Shown: positions 1-11,771 of the stretch, one piece after another
Layout of the letters: the number at the start of each line of letters is the position of its first letter
How positions within the stretch are numbered: position 1 is the first letter of the stretch
Origin: Taiwanofungus camphoratus
Lineage: Eukaryota; Basidiomycota; Agaricomycetes; Polyporales; Taiwanofungaceae
Assembly (NCBI GenBank): GCA_003999685.1
Contig: CP021220.1
Location: 2,852,001 to 2,916,000, forward strand
Length of the DNA: 64,000 nucleotides
Reading direction: 5' to 3'
Notes under the pieces: generated by a model
The model's database searches: none
What the model was told of the DNA's origin: nothing
The model's input: only the letters and a program-made list of their open reading frames with translations
Program-made: the position numbers and the translations under genes

Positions 1-294
1 AGCGGCCCGGATATGAGTCAGAGTCCTATGCGTAAGCGGGGCCGATCCGGGGCCCGTATAGTAATAGTCCGTGAGTAATCAATGACGTGGTAATGATAAG
101 AAATAGAAATTGTTTCACTCATCGCATTGGCAAAGGTGATAGCCAACTGCAATATAGGAGGTGTCAACCGCTAAGATCACGGGCGCACTTGACGAATAGT
201 TAATGGATCGGAGAGCCGGAGAGGACAGCAAAGCATCCTTAAGGTCCTCCTGCGCTGCGATTTGCGCTGGACCAAATTCGAAGGGTACCGCCTT

Positions 295-1230
295 TCATGT
301 TAGGCGTACTAAGGCATCTGCACGATGCGCGAAGTTTCGGATGAAGATACGGACCACTCCAATGGTTCCTAAAAAGGCTCGAACGTCAGATAGGGTCGCA
401 CAAGGTCCCCAGTTGCGTATGGCTGCAACACGAGACTCGTCCGGTAGGCGACCTTCTGGAGTACACCGATGCCCTACAACGGTGATTTTGCGGGCAATTA
501 GAATGCTTTTAACTCCAGAAAAGGTACCTCCTGTGTAGCGCATGCGTGTGACTATCCTATTGAGGTTCGTAAAATGTTCCCAAACAAACTTTCGAATGCC
601 TGGGTTCTCTGAAATAGGTACGAGATCGTACGAACTTTCAGGGCCTTTGACCGGAACATCGTCGATATAGGGAACTGTTAGGTGAGGAATTTCGGGCTGT
701 AGGATGTGCGTAACATCATCGTGGAAGATAGGGACCGAGTTGGTCCATCCCATAGGTAGAGTGACCAATCTCATAGCTCCGAAAGGTGTTTGAAATGTCG
801 TAAGATCGCGCGAAGTCTCCACTATCAAGCGTTCATCATAGCCTACATATAGATCCAACATAGCACCACAAGGTCGTCCTCCGAACTGTTCTGCGAGGTG
901 TTCGGGAGTCGGGGGAATGCCTGAGTGTTGAATCGTGACAGCGTTTAGGGGTTCCAGACTATGTATGAGACGTAGGGACTTTCCGTCTTTCTTCACCACA
1001 CAAAACCATCGTGAACGATAGGAAGAATTCGAAGGTTCGTAGACCCCAGCTGCGATCTTCTTTTTGATTATTGCGCACACTTCGTTGTAGATTCCGAGTG
1101 GGATAGGAATGTTCTTTTGTACCCATGGCGTGTGCGGTACTACCGGAAAGTCAATAGGGGGGAAGTACTCCGGCTTGAAGCACCCTCTTTCGGAGTCATT
1201 CCAAGCGAACGCATCAGCATGTAGGGTCAT
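295..1230 (-). pseudogene. Gypsy reverse transcriptase fragment
   Basis: This 311-residue open stretch carries the core of a Ty3/Gypsy reverse transcriptase: fingers and palm segments, a T-P-F-G-A-M-R region, L-P-M-G-W-T-N, the Y-I-D-D-V catalytic motif, and the connection segment G-H-R-C-T-P-E-G-R leading towards RNase H. It belongs to the element covering 1-6516 and is a fossil piece of pol. The integrase half would lie left of the window. Confidence 0.85.
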
Positions 1231-1934
1231 AAAGTGATGTAGGAGGTCCCTCTCTGCTGGTTGTAGGAAGTCTCCACTGTGTAGCTTGTCCGTGAGATCG
1301 TGCCGTTCCTGCGTATATCACGAAGTAGGTTTGAAAGGTGGTGGAGTCGGTGATAGGGTAGGCATCATCGCTAAAGGGTCGCCTTTAATTTCGCGAATGA
1401 TTCGAAATCGTTCGTCCAATGCTCCCAGAATAGGGCGAGTCTTCAGTGCTACGGGCTTGTACTTCTTTTTCGATGCTGCAAAAGTAGGAATAGGGGAAGA
1501 ATCTGACAACTTAGGAAGGGATACCCTCGGATTAGGAGCAAGGGCAGGTCTTCGGGCTAACTTCGTGACCTTTGTAGCGTTCCTGGGACCTGGAATGGGG
1601 ATAGAGGAAATGTTTCTAGAGGCTGAAAGCGAAAGCATAGGGAGAGAATTCGGATTATCGTGTGAAAGGGAGGGAGCCTTGGGCGGTGTTGCTGCTGCTA
1701 GAAAGCCAGATAGCCACCTAGTATGATCAGCAGGACCTTCCGAGACTTTCGAAGATTCGCTAAAATAGAGAGACTGCAGATAGCTAGACACAGAGTTAGA
1801 GACTGATAGATAGAGCGCAGGAACAGAATTGTTATCTGCTGCATTTACAGCAGCGAAAGACACGATTTTAGGGATATTGGATTCATACTCAACGACCAGG
1901 GCGACCTCTCCTTGATTTCTCAAATCCTCGAAAT

Positions 1935-4868
1935 CTAAAAACCCGATCGCAAATGATTTGAAGAGTTCGCGTGGGGGCAACTATGATGATGGGCTGGTAA
2001 GAACTTTTGCCGTCCTCGAGGCATCGTAGGGATGATCGCGACTTCGCTCGTGTTCGGGCATACGATCGTGATGGTCTGCTCCTTGTTTCCGAAGTTCTTA
2101 ACCACACTCTCGGTTACCACATCGAAGGGACGGCCTAGAAGGATATCGTAGGAGGGATTGCGTATGACGTGCATCTGTAGGTACAACACGATGTCGCCTA
2201 CTTGGAACGAGACATTTCGAACCAGTCCTAAGGAACGGTCAATACTGCCATTAGCAGACTGCATATTTAGCTGCACGGAAGGGTCGTAGATTAGTCCTAA
2301 GGCATGACAGACTTGCTCTGACATCGCAACCACTTGTGACCCAGGGTTCACAATGCATTCGATTCGCTCTTTGTTGTCGATTAGGGCTTCGATAGAACAG
2401 ATAGAGTTCGAGCCGCAGGCTACTATGATTTCGGAGGGTTCTTCCTTTCCGGGTACGTGTCGTAAGTACATTTCGTAGGGGTCTGGAATGATGGTCGAAC
2501 CAGGGACAAGGGGTTCACCGTGGCACGATAGTTCGGAGGTTGCTAGCGTCGTTTTAGAAGCGAGATCATCTGAGAGTTCCGTAATTTGAGCCATATGAGT
2601 AGCCTTAGGATCCATAGGCACACGTTTAGGGGTGATAGCTTCGCGATATCGTGCACGAACATCCGGGGATATAGATAGTAGCTCCTCGGGCGTTAGTGTA
2701 ACCACTAGTGTTCTCATAGATCGCGCGAATATTTCCTCTGTAAGTTTCTCCTGATGAACCGGTGTGATCGTCTTATAGGCCACGTCCTTGCCCTTGTCTG
2801 CTGTAGGCTTCGGAGCTGCTGCGAAATTTCGAAGATTCGGAGGTGCGTAAGTAGCATCTCGAGTGTTAGCGAAAGGATGTACTGGTGGAGTGGGCGGTGG
2901 AATGGCTGCCTGTGATGCTGGTTGGGCTGGTACGTTAGGTGTAGACGAGGCATGCTCCGATGAGTTCGTGGGTGGGTCGGACGCCTTCGCAGGCTTCGGA
3001 GGTGAAGGCGCTGAATTAGAAGGATAATTGGATCGCCTTAGGATGGTAGGAGGGGTCTGGTTCTGCACCTCTGCCACTGGGGCATCTTGGTTAGCGGGGG
3101 GATCCACTACTGGATGCTGAGCGCATCCTATCGGAGGTGCGTTGGCTAAGGGTGGGTTTCTAGGATCAGACTGCGCGTTAGGAGCACCCTGCCTTCTGCG
3201 CTGGGGTACTTCCACACCATCGAAGACTTCACGACGTCTCTGAAGTTGGTAAATCTTGTGTTCTAAAGCGGCTATACGATCCTCGGCAGATAGTGAGAAT
3301 GCAGGCACATTTAGGCGATTGTTGATTTCGAATAGGAGCTGTGGGGAGGAATTCGTGCCATTTCGTCGATGATATTCATAAAGTCTATCGCGAATCGTAC
3401 GTCCTGGGATTGTTCTGGGTACGAAATTTCCATTTGGCAGTACTATCTTTTCATCTGGGTTGCGCTTGCACTTGCCATCCTTGATGTCTTGCTCAATGTG
3501 CTTGCAACACCTAGTGCAGCAGTCCAAGTCCCCACAATAGTGACAGTACTGGCCTTCTACATGAGTGTGCTCGCCACGCGAGCTGTCCAATCGAGAGGGT
3601 CGCTGGTTCGCAAGAACAGGAGCTAGCGCACTGGTTACGGACTTCGTGAGGATCTCTGCGAACGTCTGTAGATCCTCTATCTTTAGCGATGAGCCCCCTA
3701 TGGGTGTGGCAGTGGTCGAAGTAGTTACAGTCGTAGCAGAGGTAAGAGTCGTAGAAGTACCAAGGAGTACGAACTTCGCCGCGCTATGTAGCTGGTCCAA
3801 GGTGTAGGGATCATCAGGTAAGTGATCAGGGAACTTTAGCTGTAACCTAGTAGACACGCGAGCCCATAGCGAAGGCTGGAAGGCCCTTGCGAAAGCACGG
3901 CTTTGCTCGATAGTAGACAACCTATTCTTCGAAATTAGATACTTCGTGATGGCATAAAACTCACGATAGAAGCTTCCTAAGTCTGCCACATTGTTGATTC
4001 CAATTCTAGCACGTTCTCCTATCAACTGATCCAAGTCAGACATAGACCACATTCTATCGTCCTCTGTGCCTGGGTAGAGGCTTCTAATCTCCTTCTTGAA
4101 GTCTTCGTAGGTCTTCGTGACATCGGAACACTCAGGGAGGGACTCCCATAGGTCCAAAACATCGATAGGAGGGTAGCGAGTAGTCCAGTGTTTCTTCGTC
4201 GCCTCATCCGCTATCTGGCAGCGGACAAAAAGCGACTCTAAGTCCTGGAAATACCTTTGGATGGTCCTAGGCTGGTCAGGATTGAAGGTGGGGGATGTAC
4301 GATCTCCTCGAGGCGGCATGAGTGGAGGTGCGTTCATGGTTGACACAGAAATAGGATTTAGGGGATTAGCTAAAATGGGTGCGGTCAAAGATGGGTTTGA
4401 TGCTGAGTTGATGCTAGCTGAAGAAGATTGGGTCGTAGAAGCGTCGGAAAGTGTAATAGAAGGAATCGGAGGGGAACGTGAAGCTGATGGGAGTGTAGAG
4501 GATAGCTGAGGGGATTCCGGTAAATGGACTAAGACAGGGTCAGACACTGAAGAAGGACCACTTTCTTCGGAGGTGTTAGGAAGCTCAGGGGACGTGGACT
4601 GAGGTTCGAAGTCCTCAATTGGTGAGTCTTCGGACGTGGTAAGCGTGTCTAGAGACCCTTCAAAAAGAGCCTCAAAGTCGGGGGTCAATTCGGAAGATTC
4701 GAGTGTAGAAATGATATCGGAGGGGATAGTCGTAGGTGTTTGCGAAGAGGTGCTTCGTGGAAGGCCTGCTTGAGTATAGTAACGATAGCCGACCTGAAAG
4801 AACTCGGATAGTAACTGATCGCTGTTTCTCGGAGAGGACTGGTTAGACGTAGGATGATCTGAAGGCAA
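1935..4868 (-). pseudogene. Gypsy gag with zinc-finger-like region and aspartic protease
   Basis: This long open stretch (about 977 residues) begins with a Ser/Thr/Pro-rich leader. A capsid-like helical region follows, then a Cys/His-rich segment (H-Y-C-G-D-L-D-C-C-T-R-C-C near residue 440) and a Pro-rich linker. It ends in a retropepsin-like domain with N-P-G-S-Q and the downstream I-L-L-G-R-P motif. This layout matches gag-protease of basidiomycete Gypsy elements. It follows the 5' LTR directly. Treated as part of a fossil element. Confidence 0.8.
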
Positions 4869-4908
4869 TGAAATCTTGACTGCTCCCCCTCGCGGTGGGC
4901 TCCAGAAA

Positions 4909-6516
4909 TGATACGACCTAGGGGACCCTGGTACCTAGGGAGTGCTCCGCAACGTGGCTGGGGGTAGTGTGATAACTGTGAGGGTGTGAGGGTAGGAGCT
5001 ACTACCTGTATGATACTGGGAAACCTGTATGTCTTGTTTTTGTAAGTGGGGGAGTAAGGGGTCAAGGGTCCTGCACAACAGGATCTTGTTCCTAAGTGCT
5101 ATACTATCCCTAAGGCCTTGCGAGGCCCTCCGAAGTACGCAAAGTTCTTCAAGGTTTTGCGAAGTCCTTCGAAGTTTTAGCTAAATCGTGCGAGCTGACT
5201 TCGTAGATGCTGCGAAGTCCTTTTAGCTAGAGTTAGCTAAGGGGCGTAAGGTTTAGAGGTTTGTTAGAGCGAGGTGGGTGAGGTTTGGCTAGCGTAGGAG
5301 ACCTGTAGGAGAGGTCGGAGAGTTCGAGGGCGTAGGGAGATGTACTATAGCCTGTAACTAAGGCTATGGGAGAGTCGTAGGGCTATTCGTAGGACGTAGG
5401 GATGACGCAACGTGAGCCTAAGGGTATAACTAAGGCGGAGGCCCACCGGATAGGTGCTATAAGAGGTGCTGAAGGGTGCGAAGTCATGGCGACTTTCGTA
5501 GATCGTAGTGCGTAGTTCGGGAAGCGTAGACATGGTTCGTAGATATATCGTGAGCGTAGACGTAGTTCAAAGGTACTGAAACGAAGCTGGGGTGGAGACT
5601 TAGGGACCTTAGGACCGTTTCTAAGGTTGTACTCGCGGCGCTTTCCTGAGATCGGAGCTACAGGGGAACTGGTATTCCAAAGAGAGAAGCGTGCACTGAG
5701 GGGTCTCTCTCGTACATAGTAAACTACCTCTGACTAAATAGGGGAGCGTGAGGTGAACTAATCTTGCGCGAAGTGATCCTTACGAGTCCGAAATGTGTAC
5801 TAAAACGCATGGACTCCGAAGTGAACACGAGGGGGATAGGAACTAATTAGGAACTGAAACAGGGGAACTACGAATGGTAGAAAGGTGACCAACTTCCTTC
5901 ACGAGGGCGGGATGACTATCCGAGAGCAGCCATGCGCCGTGATCACCTATCTTAGCGGGCTAAGAGCGCACAAAGTTCTTAGCAGCGGGACTTGGCCTAA
6001 TCGGGGCAGGAGGTGTCCTAACTGGGTGGAGGGTCATATGGGTATGCCCTAGGATGACCTTATGGCATGGGATCGAGACCCATGGGGGTGCACAAGGCTT
6101 CCTAAGTCGAACTTCCGGAACTTCGGACCGTTTCGGAGCCTATCGGAGGTAACTGCAATCACAAGAGCTAGGAGAGACTTAGCCAAGACTTCTTAGCTAA
6201 GCCCGGGATGAGTGACGTAGTAGATAGGACCTAGATCCAATGGAACAGTATGGGAGGGCCGGCAGTGTCCGATAGTGGACTTAGCAGGAGTTAGGGACTT
6301 CGCGTCTAGCATTCGAAACCTCGTAGCACCTCGTGTGACTTTGCAAGACTTCGTAGGGTGTTAGAAGGGTTTAGGAAGGAGAGGGGGCATTAGGAATATT
6401 ATAGGAACCTATCCCTCCTGTCGTAGGCTGTAGGAGAGTCTTAGAGTGGTCGGTTGGGGGATTAGAAAGCTCCTAATAATCGCGATTCGGGGCCCAGGAG
6501 GCTACGGGACTCATCA
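4909..6516 (-). repeat. 5' LTR of the Gypsy element, left arm of a large inverted repeat
   Basis: On the minus strand this 1608-bp block starts TGATGAGTCC and ends GTCGTATCA, giving the TG...CA ends of an LTR, and it sits immediately upstream of gag. Its reverse complement is present at 7057-8664 with the same length. It is rich in short repeated words such as cgaag, gctaag and ctaagg. An A/T-rich TATAA-like stretch lies near 6391-6402. A 62-codon open frame inside it (5345-5533) recurs in the other copy and is not considered a gene. Confidence 0.85.
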
Positions 6517-6683
6517 CCTCCTTCCTATTGAAATCCTGACTGTCCTCAGTCAGTGTGCGCGACCGTGGGAATTTGTAGCCTATCGCGTCTGATCTGCGAA
6601 GCGGGCGATATCCTGATAGAAGCTAATCGTGGGTGCCTCTTATCTTTTTCTCCTCCTCCCCTTTTGCTTTTCCCTTCCCCATC

Positions 6684-7032
6684 ATGTTCGACGATATGGA
6701 CTCTGATGATGTTGGCCTAGCTCACAGCGATGTCCTGGCGCTCCTCGATTCTCGTCCGGAGGGCGTAGCAGAGGCCGAAGATTACCTGCGGTGGGCGAGG
6801 AACTTAGGACGTCGTGTGGTACGTACCCTCCTCGATTGCTCGCTACATTGTCTTCACCGCGTTATAGGGTAACTGGCGGGTCCTGTCCCAGGCTTCGAAC
6901 GCTCCTGCCGATCCTACCTTAGAGGCCGCCATCGTCGAAGGTTTGACGGCGATCCTCCCTCTCGCGGACTCGTCGTGGATCTCGTGGGCCCGTACCGGCT
7001 TTCCTCAGTTCGCCGCTATGCTTCAAGAGTGA
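6684..7032 (+). CDS. Small two-exon ORF of unknown function between two inverted LTRs
   Basis: Exon 1 runs 6684-6818 and exon 2 runs 6868-7032. The 49-nt intron begins gtacgt and ends ttatag, and splicing keeps the frame (phase 0), giving about 99 residues. The ATG follows a pyrimidine-rich stretch typical of fungal 5' leaders. The protein is acidic at the start (MFDDMDSDD) and has two predicted helices with W-A-R and W-I-S-W-A-R patches. No family was recognised. It ends 24 bp before the right LTR. It may be host sequence caught between two insertions, or an element-borne ORF. The clean intron argues that it is, or recently was, expressed. Confidence 0.4.
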
Positions 7033-7056
7033 GACGCGCAGCGCGAACTTGCCCGC

Positions 7057-8664
7057 TGATGAGTCCCGTAGCCTCCTGGGCCCCGAATCGCGATTATTAG
7101 GAGCTTTCTAATCCCCCAACCGACCACTCTAAGACTCTCCTACAGCCTACGACAGGAGGGATAGGTTCCTATAATATTCCTAATGCCCCCTCTCCTTCCT
7201 AAACCCTTCTAACACCCTACGAAGTCTTGCAAAGTCACACGAGGTGCTACGAGATTTTGAATGCTAGACGCAAAGTCCCTAACTCCTGCTAAGTCCACTA
7301 TCGGACACTGCCGGCCCTCCCATACTGTTCCATTGGATCTAGGTCCTATCTACTACGTCACTCATCCCGGGCTTAGCTAAGAAGTCTTGGCTAAGTCTCT
7401 CCTAGCTCTTGTGATTGCAGTTACCTCCGATAGGCTCCGAAACGGTCCGAAGTTCCGGAAGTTCGACTTAGGAAGCCTTGTGCACCCCCATGGGTCTCGA
7501 TCCCATGCCATAAGGTCATCCTAGGGCATACCCATATGACCCTCCACCCAGTTAGGACACCTCCTGCCCCGATTAGGCCAAGTCCCGCTGCTAAGAACTT
7601 TGTGCGCTCTTAGCCCGCTAAGATAGGTGATCACGGCGCATGGCTGCTCTCGGATAGTCATCCCGCCCTCGTGAAGGAAGTTGGTCACCTTTCTACCATT
7701 CGTAGTTCCCCTGTTTCAGTTCCTAATTAGTTCCTATCCCCCTCGTGTTCACTTCGGAGTCCATGCGTTTTAGTACACATTTCGGACTCGTAAGGATCAC
7801 TTCGCGCAAGATTAGTTCACCTCACGCTCCCCTATTTAGTCAGAGGTAGTTTACTATGTACGAGAGAGACCCCTCAGTGCACGCTTCTCTCTTTGGAATA
7901 CCAGTTCCCCTGTAGCTCCGATCTCAGGAAAGCGCCGCGAGTACAACCTTAGAAACGGTCCTAAGGTCCCTAAGTCTCCACCCCAGCTTCGTTTCAGTAC
8001 CTTTGAACTACGTCTACGCTCACGATATATCTACGAACCATGTCTACGCTTCCCGAACTACGCACTACGATCTACGAAAGTCGCCATGACTTCGCACCCT
8101 TCAGCACCTCTTATAGCACCTATCCGGTGGGCCTCCGCCTTAGTTATACCCTTAGGCTCACGTTGCGTCATCCCTACGTCCTACGAATAGCCCTACGACT
8201 CTCCCATAGCCTTAGTTACAGGCTATAGTACATCTCCCTACGCCCTCGAACTCTCCGACCTCTCCTACAGGTCTCCTACGCTAGCCAAACCTCACCCACC
8301 TCGCTCTAACAAACCTCTAAACCTTACGCCCCTTAGCTAACTCTAGCTAAAAGGACTTCGCAGCATCTACGAAGTCAGCTCGCACGATTTAGCTAAAACT
8401 TCGAAGGACTTCGCAAAACCTTGAAGAACTTTGCGTACTTCGGAGGGCCTCGCAAGGCCTTAGGGATAGTATAGCACTTAGGAACAAGATCCTGTTGTGC
8501 AGGACCCTTGACCCCTTACTCCCCCACTTACAAAAACAAGACATACAGGTTTCCCAGTATCATACAGGTAGTAGCTCCTACCCTCACACCCTCACAGTTA
8601 TCACACTACCCCCAGCCACGTTGCGGAGCACTCCCTAGGTACCAGGGTCCCCTAGGTCGTATCA
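7057..8664 (+). repeat. Second LTR copy in opposite orientation, right arm of inverted repeat
   Basis: This is the reverse complement of 4909-6516, also 1608 bp with no length difference. By eye only about three base differences were seen, all C/T-type. In plus orientation it starts TGATGAG and ends GTATCA. The sequence after it is not the gag leader that follows the other LTR, and the five bases on either side (cccgc, ccgtc) are not an exact target duplication. It is therefore a solo or truncated LTR of the same family, head-to-head with the first. Very young. Confidence 0.85.
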
Positions 8665-9320
8665 CCGTCTTAAGGTCACGCCAGCAACAAAAGGTACATC
8701 GAAAGAAGACGCAGCATACGAGCATGTCATCAAGATAGCCACATTCATCAACTCGCCACAACACCTATTGGTGTACTCAGACGAATCCATGCTGGAAAAG
8801 AGGGGAAACCGAAGGGTAGGGGCAGGATACGTAGCTCTGAGACGTAACGCACCAGTCTTTTCTAGGAAAATCGGACTAGGAAAAAAGGCGGAGGTATACG
8901 ATGCAGAACTTGCAGGCTTGTCATGGGCAGCAAGAGACGTGGAGGCATACATTCGCAACACTAACCCGGACATCCGACACTTACACTTCTACGCAGACAA
9001 CACATCAGCAATCACGACGATCTTCGAACCAAAAACGGGACCAGGACAGGGACACGGAAGGATCTTCCGTGAGATCATAATCAAGTTCCTCGACGCATGC
9101 GCAGAAAACACAGTCGAAATAGAATATGAAGCTACGCGGAGTCGGAATATACATGGGCCAAAAAACATGGGCGACTACGCCCAATACAAGCAAACCGAGA
9201 ACAACGGAAACGAGCCTCCAGACATATATCTACTATATAATCCTACAACCGCACCCGTTTCCGCCCACTTACAATAGATTGTTCCCCAGGCATAGAATAG
9301 ATTGTAGCGCATTTTAATGC
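8665..9320 (+). mobile_element. 3' fragment of a LINE (RNase H domain)
   Basis: The frame through 8768-9277 reads as an RNase H domain like those at the 3' end of fungal Tad-type non-LTR retrotransposons. It shows Y-S-D-E-S (first Asp), a glycine-rich beta-strand, A-E-V-Y-D-A-E-L-A-G (catalytic Glu) and Y-A-D-N-T-S-A (second Asp), followed by an I-F-E-P-K-T-G-P-G-Q stretch. The usual last motif G-N-E-x-A-D is altered to G-P-K-N-M-G-D. The reverse transcriptase part is missing: the right LTR abuts the fragment, and the rest is not found in the spacer on the other side. This is a 5'-truncated, dead copy. Confidence 0.7.
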
Positions 9321-9603
9321 CTACTATTTGTACTTACCGGGAAACACCGCGTCTTAGTACTAGCTTACTTGTTGCGGTATATAAATGCTGATTTCATCAT
9401 CATCATCATGCTCTGAGTTTCAGCTGCCTGTAAAATGTGCACTCACATGATCTGTGACAGCCCCGTTACCGCCGACTTGGGGGGTGCCGAATACGTGGTT
9501 AGGCAAAGTATTGATATTGAACCTCATTGACATAGCGAGATAGCTATTATCATTTCTCTAGCATCTCTACGACATATCACCATTGGTTATACTCTCTTTG
9601 ATC
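9278..9603. other. Intergenic: LINE tail and short CAT microsatellite
   Basis: This stretch holds the presumed 3' end of the LINE piece and a short (CAT) repeat at about 9393-9409. It then becomes ordinary A/T-rich upstream sequence of the F-box-type gene at 9604. No other feature was seen. Confidence 0.5.
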
Positions 9604-11531
9604 ATGCAGCGTTATCGCCCCGAGTCTTTAGACACACTTCCGAGTGAACTGCTCTTGGATATCCTGGATTATTGCGGGAAACAAACGACCATACCACGGA
9701 GGTACAGAATAGCATTCACCTTGTCACAAGTTAATCGCCGTCTCCGGACATTTGTACGTCCTCTTCTCGCGCAAGAAATCGCAGTGCCTACATGCGGCGA
9801 GTTCATTACTGCGTTGAAGTACTTTACAGGACGCGGTGAAGAACTTGCACGCCACGTCCGGTGTGTTCATTTGCTCACGCTATGTTGGGCGACATAGGGT
9901 TAACTTAGTCTGTCGGCAGGAACATACGAATTGGACGCATGGACATATCGATCTGCGATGAGTGGTTTCCGTACTTCGGTCTGGACACGTACCCGTTCTC
10001 AAATCTCCTTTCTTTCACATGTTTGCAAGGCATGTGCGGGCATAGGGAACTGGTTCCTCTACGCGTATCCACCCGCCTATCATCCCTGTGTCTTTCCTGG
10101 CGCGATACTTATACCTTCCCCAAGATTCACCACTGGCCGGAACTCAAGACGCTCCGCTTGTATATCCGTAGCAGAGTTCCATATCAGCGTCCTGTGATCC
10201 GGGCTCCCCGATATGAGACGTACAATTCGTTGACGACGCTCGTCGTGTATGACCATGGGTGGTCTCATTGGTGGCATGGTCACATCGGCATGCTCACTTT
10301 CCCTCGCCTACGCGTTCTCAATCTGCAGGAAGCTATGTCTCCGCCGCATGATGTATACCACTTCATACATCGACATCCGACACTGCGCGAAGTAAACGTA
10401 AGCTTCTTCGAAAGCTGTACGCTCAGCTTCGAAGGCCTACTCAAACTCATAGAGGGCACGGGAACTTGGAAACCACTCCTACCACAAATTAACTTGAACG
10501 ATGTCACGGAAGAGGCGTTCAACGTCCCGAAGCCCAACGTCGATGATCCAGTCTTCTCATTTGACACTGATCCAGGAATCATCCCTCAGACATGTATCAC
10601 GTTTGATGCCTTTGCCTTTGCACGCGCTCCGCTCTCTCCTGAAATGACTCAATGGAATGAGTTATCCGGATCTCCACAGCCTTGCTATGCGATCACTGCA
10701 CTCGCCCTCCCAATTTACGATCAGTGTGAATATGAGGCGGAGGGCTTCGAAGTGACCACGCTTCTGGATCTTTTTGACTTTGCAGAGAGATTTCCCGCAA
10801 TGGAAGAGCTACGTATCGCATCCGAAACGACACAATTGGAGGGCAACTTCACAATGTTGATGGTACGACGCTACCATGTGTACACTACGATCTCTAATTC
10901 GACTTCTCGACCATAGACCGACATTGGCAAACGTCTCCGCCGCTGGAAGCGCCTCCGAAAGCTTGCGTTTAGCTTCGCGATACCCCGATCTTACGAATGG
11001 GGGTGGGGGACGTGCGCCGATCGACCTGGCCTACATCTGACCGTTCTGGACGCCACGCTGCCCCCCGTGCAACTCAGTGACGTGGACTGGCCCAAATCCG
11101 AGAACGGCACCGCCCTGTGCCTCAATGAGTTCCGCAGTCTCGGCACTGAGAACCTGTTCCGGAAGATACGGGATGGCCTGTACGAGGTGCTCGGCCCCGA
11201 CACGGACCTGGACGCGCGGGCGGACGACCGGCATCTGCTCATGGAGGCGTGGGAGACGCGCCACGCGCCGTGCGTCGCGTCCATGATGCGCTACCTTGCG
11301 ACGTGCTGCCCGACGCTCGAGGAGATCGAGTGGCACCCCATCGGGCCGTTCGAGGTGGGCAATGTCGTGCGATGGGTGTGGAAAGTGCATCGGCTGAGGG
11401 ACGGCAGTGTGAAGATCGTCACTGGCGACCTCACATTTGTGGGGTGCACAAAGGGGGACCCGCCGTCGCTGGAGATTCTTGTCGGCCAAGAACTTGAATT
11501 CTGCCTCTCTCAACGGTCTGAGAGATACTGA
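9604..11531 (+). CDS. F-box-like protein of the expanded Agaricomycete family
   Basis: Three exons (9604-9860, 9920-10862, 10917-11531) with GT-AG introns of 59 and 54 nt join in frame to about 604 residues. The start region (L-P-S-E-L-L-L-D-I-L-D-Y, then S-Q-V-N-R-R-L-R near residue 40) matches an F-box-like N-terminus. The rest is a divergent leucine-rich-repeat-like body with phrases such as F-P-R-L-R-V-L-N-L and P-A-M-E-E-L-R-I. By family it would be a substrate receptor of an SCF ubiquitin ligase, binding Skp1 through the N-terminus; the target is unknown. The second intron has a ctaat branch-like site. It lies just beyond the repeat-rich block. Confidence 0.7.
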
Positions 11532-11771
11532 TATAAATGTCATTCAAACTTTGACTAATTGACTTCTAAAGCTAAATAGGTTCTGCTGTATAAATGGGGC
11601 AGTTCAAATTCCTCATCTCAAGACACTTGTAGCCAAGTGCTCATAACACTCGGAATTATACATGTATCATTGCAAATATATTACAGTATGCTACCTGAAC
11701 CGAAATGCCACTCATATAGTGTCATCTCCAGAGCCCGGAGTCGAGATGCTCAGGCCAATCCTTCCAAACTT

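Larger units (their letters stand above)
1..6516 (-). mobile_element. Ty3/Gypsy LTR retrotransposon, partial (runs off left edge)
   Basis: The element reads on the minus strand from a 5' LTR (4909-6516) through gag/protease into reverse transcriptase and leaves the window at base 1, so its 3' half is not visible. Gypsy family is inferred from the order protease before RT and from the Y-I-D-D type RT active site. Just inside the LTR, after a few spacer bases, the minus strand reads TGGAGCCCACCGC, which could be a tRNA primer-binding site. The visible part looks broken, with roughly two to four interruptions between gag and RT. Near-identity of its LTR to a second copy (7057-8664) suggests recent activity of the family. 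Confidence 0.85.

Noticed and set aside
5345-8228. Two identical 62-codon open frames (5345-5533 minus, 8040-8228 plus)
   Set aside because: They are the same stretch of the LTR seen in both inverted copies. Composition follows the LTR's short repeated words rather than a protein.
4909-8664. Interpretation of the palindrome as a DNA transposon with long terminal inverted repeats
   Set aside because: The arms have LTR-type TG...CA ends, one directly precedes gag, no transposase lies in the spacer, and the outer flanks (agaaa, ccgtc) show no target duplication.
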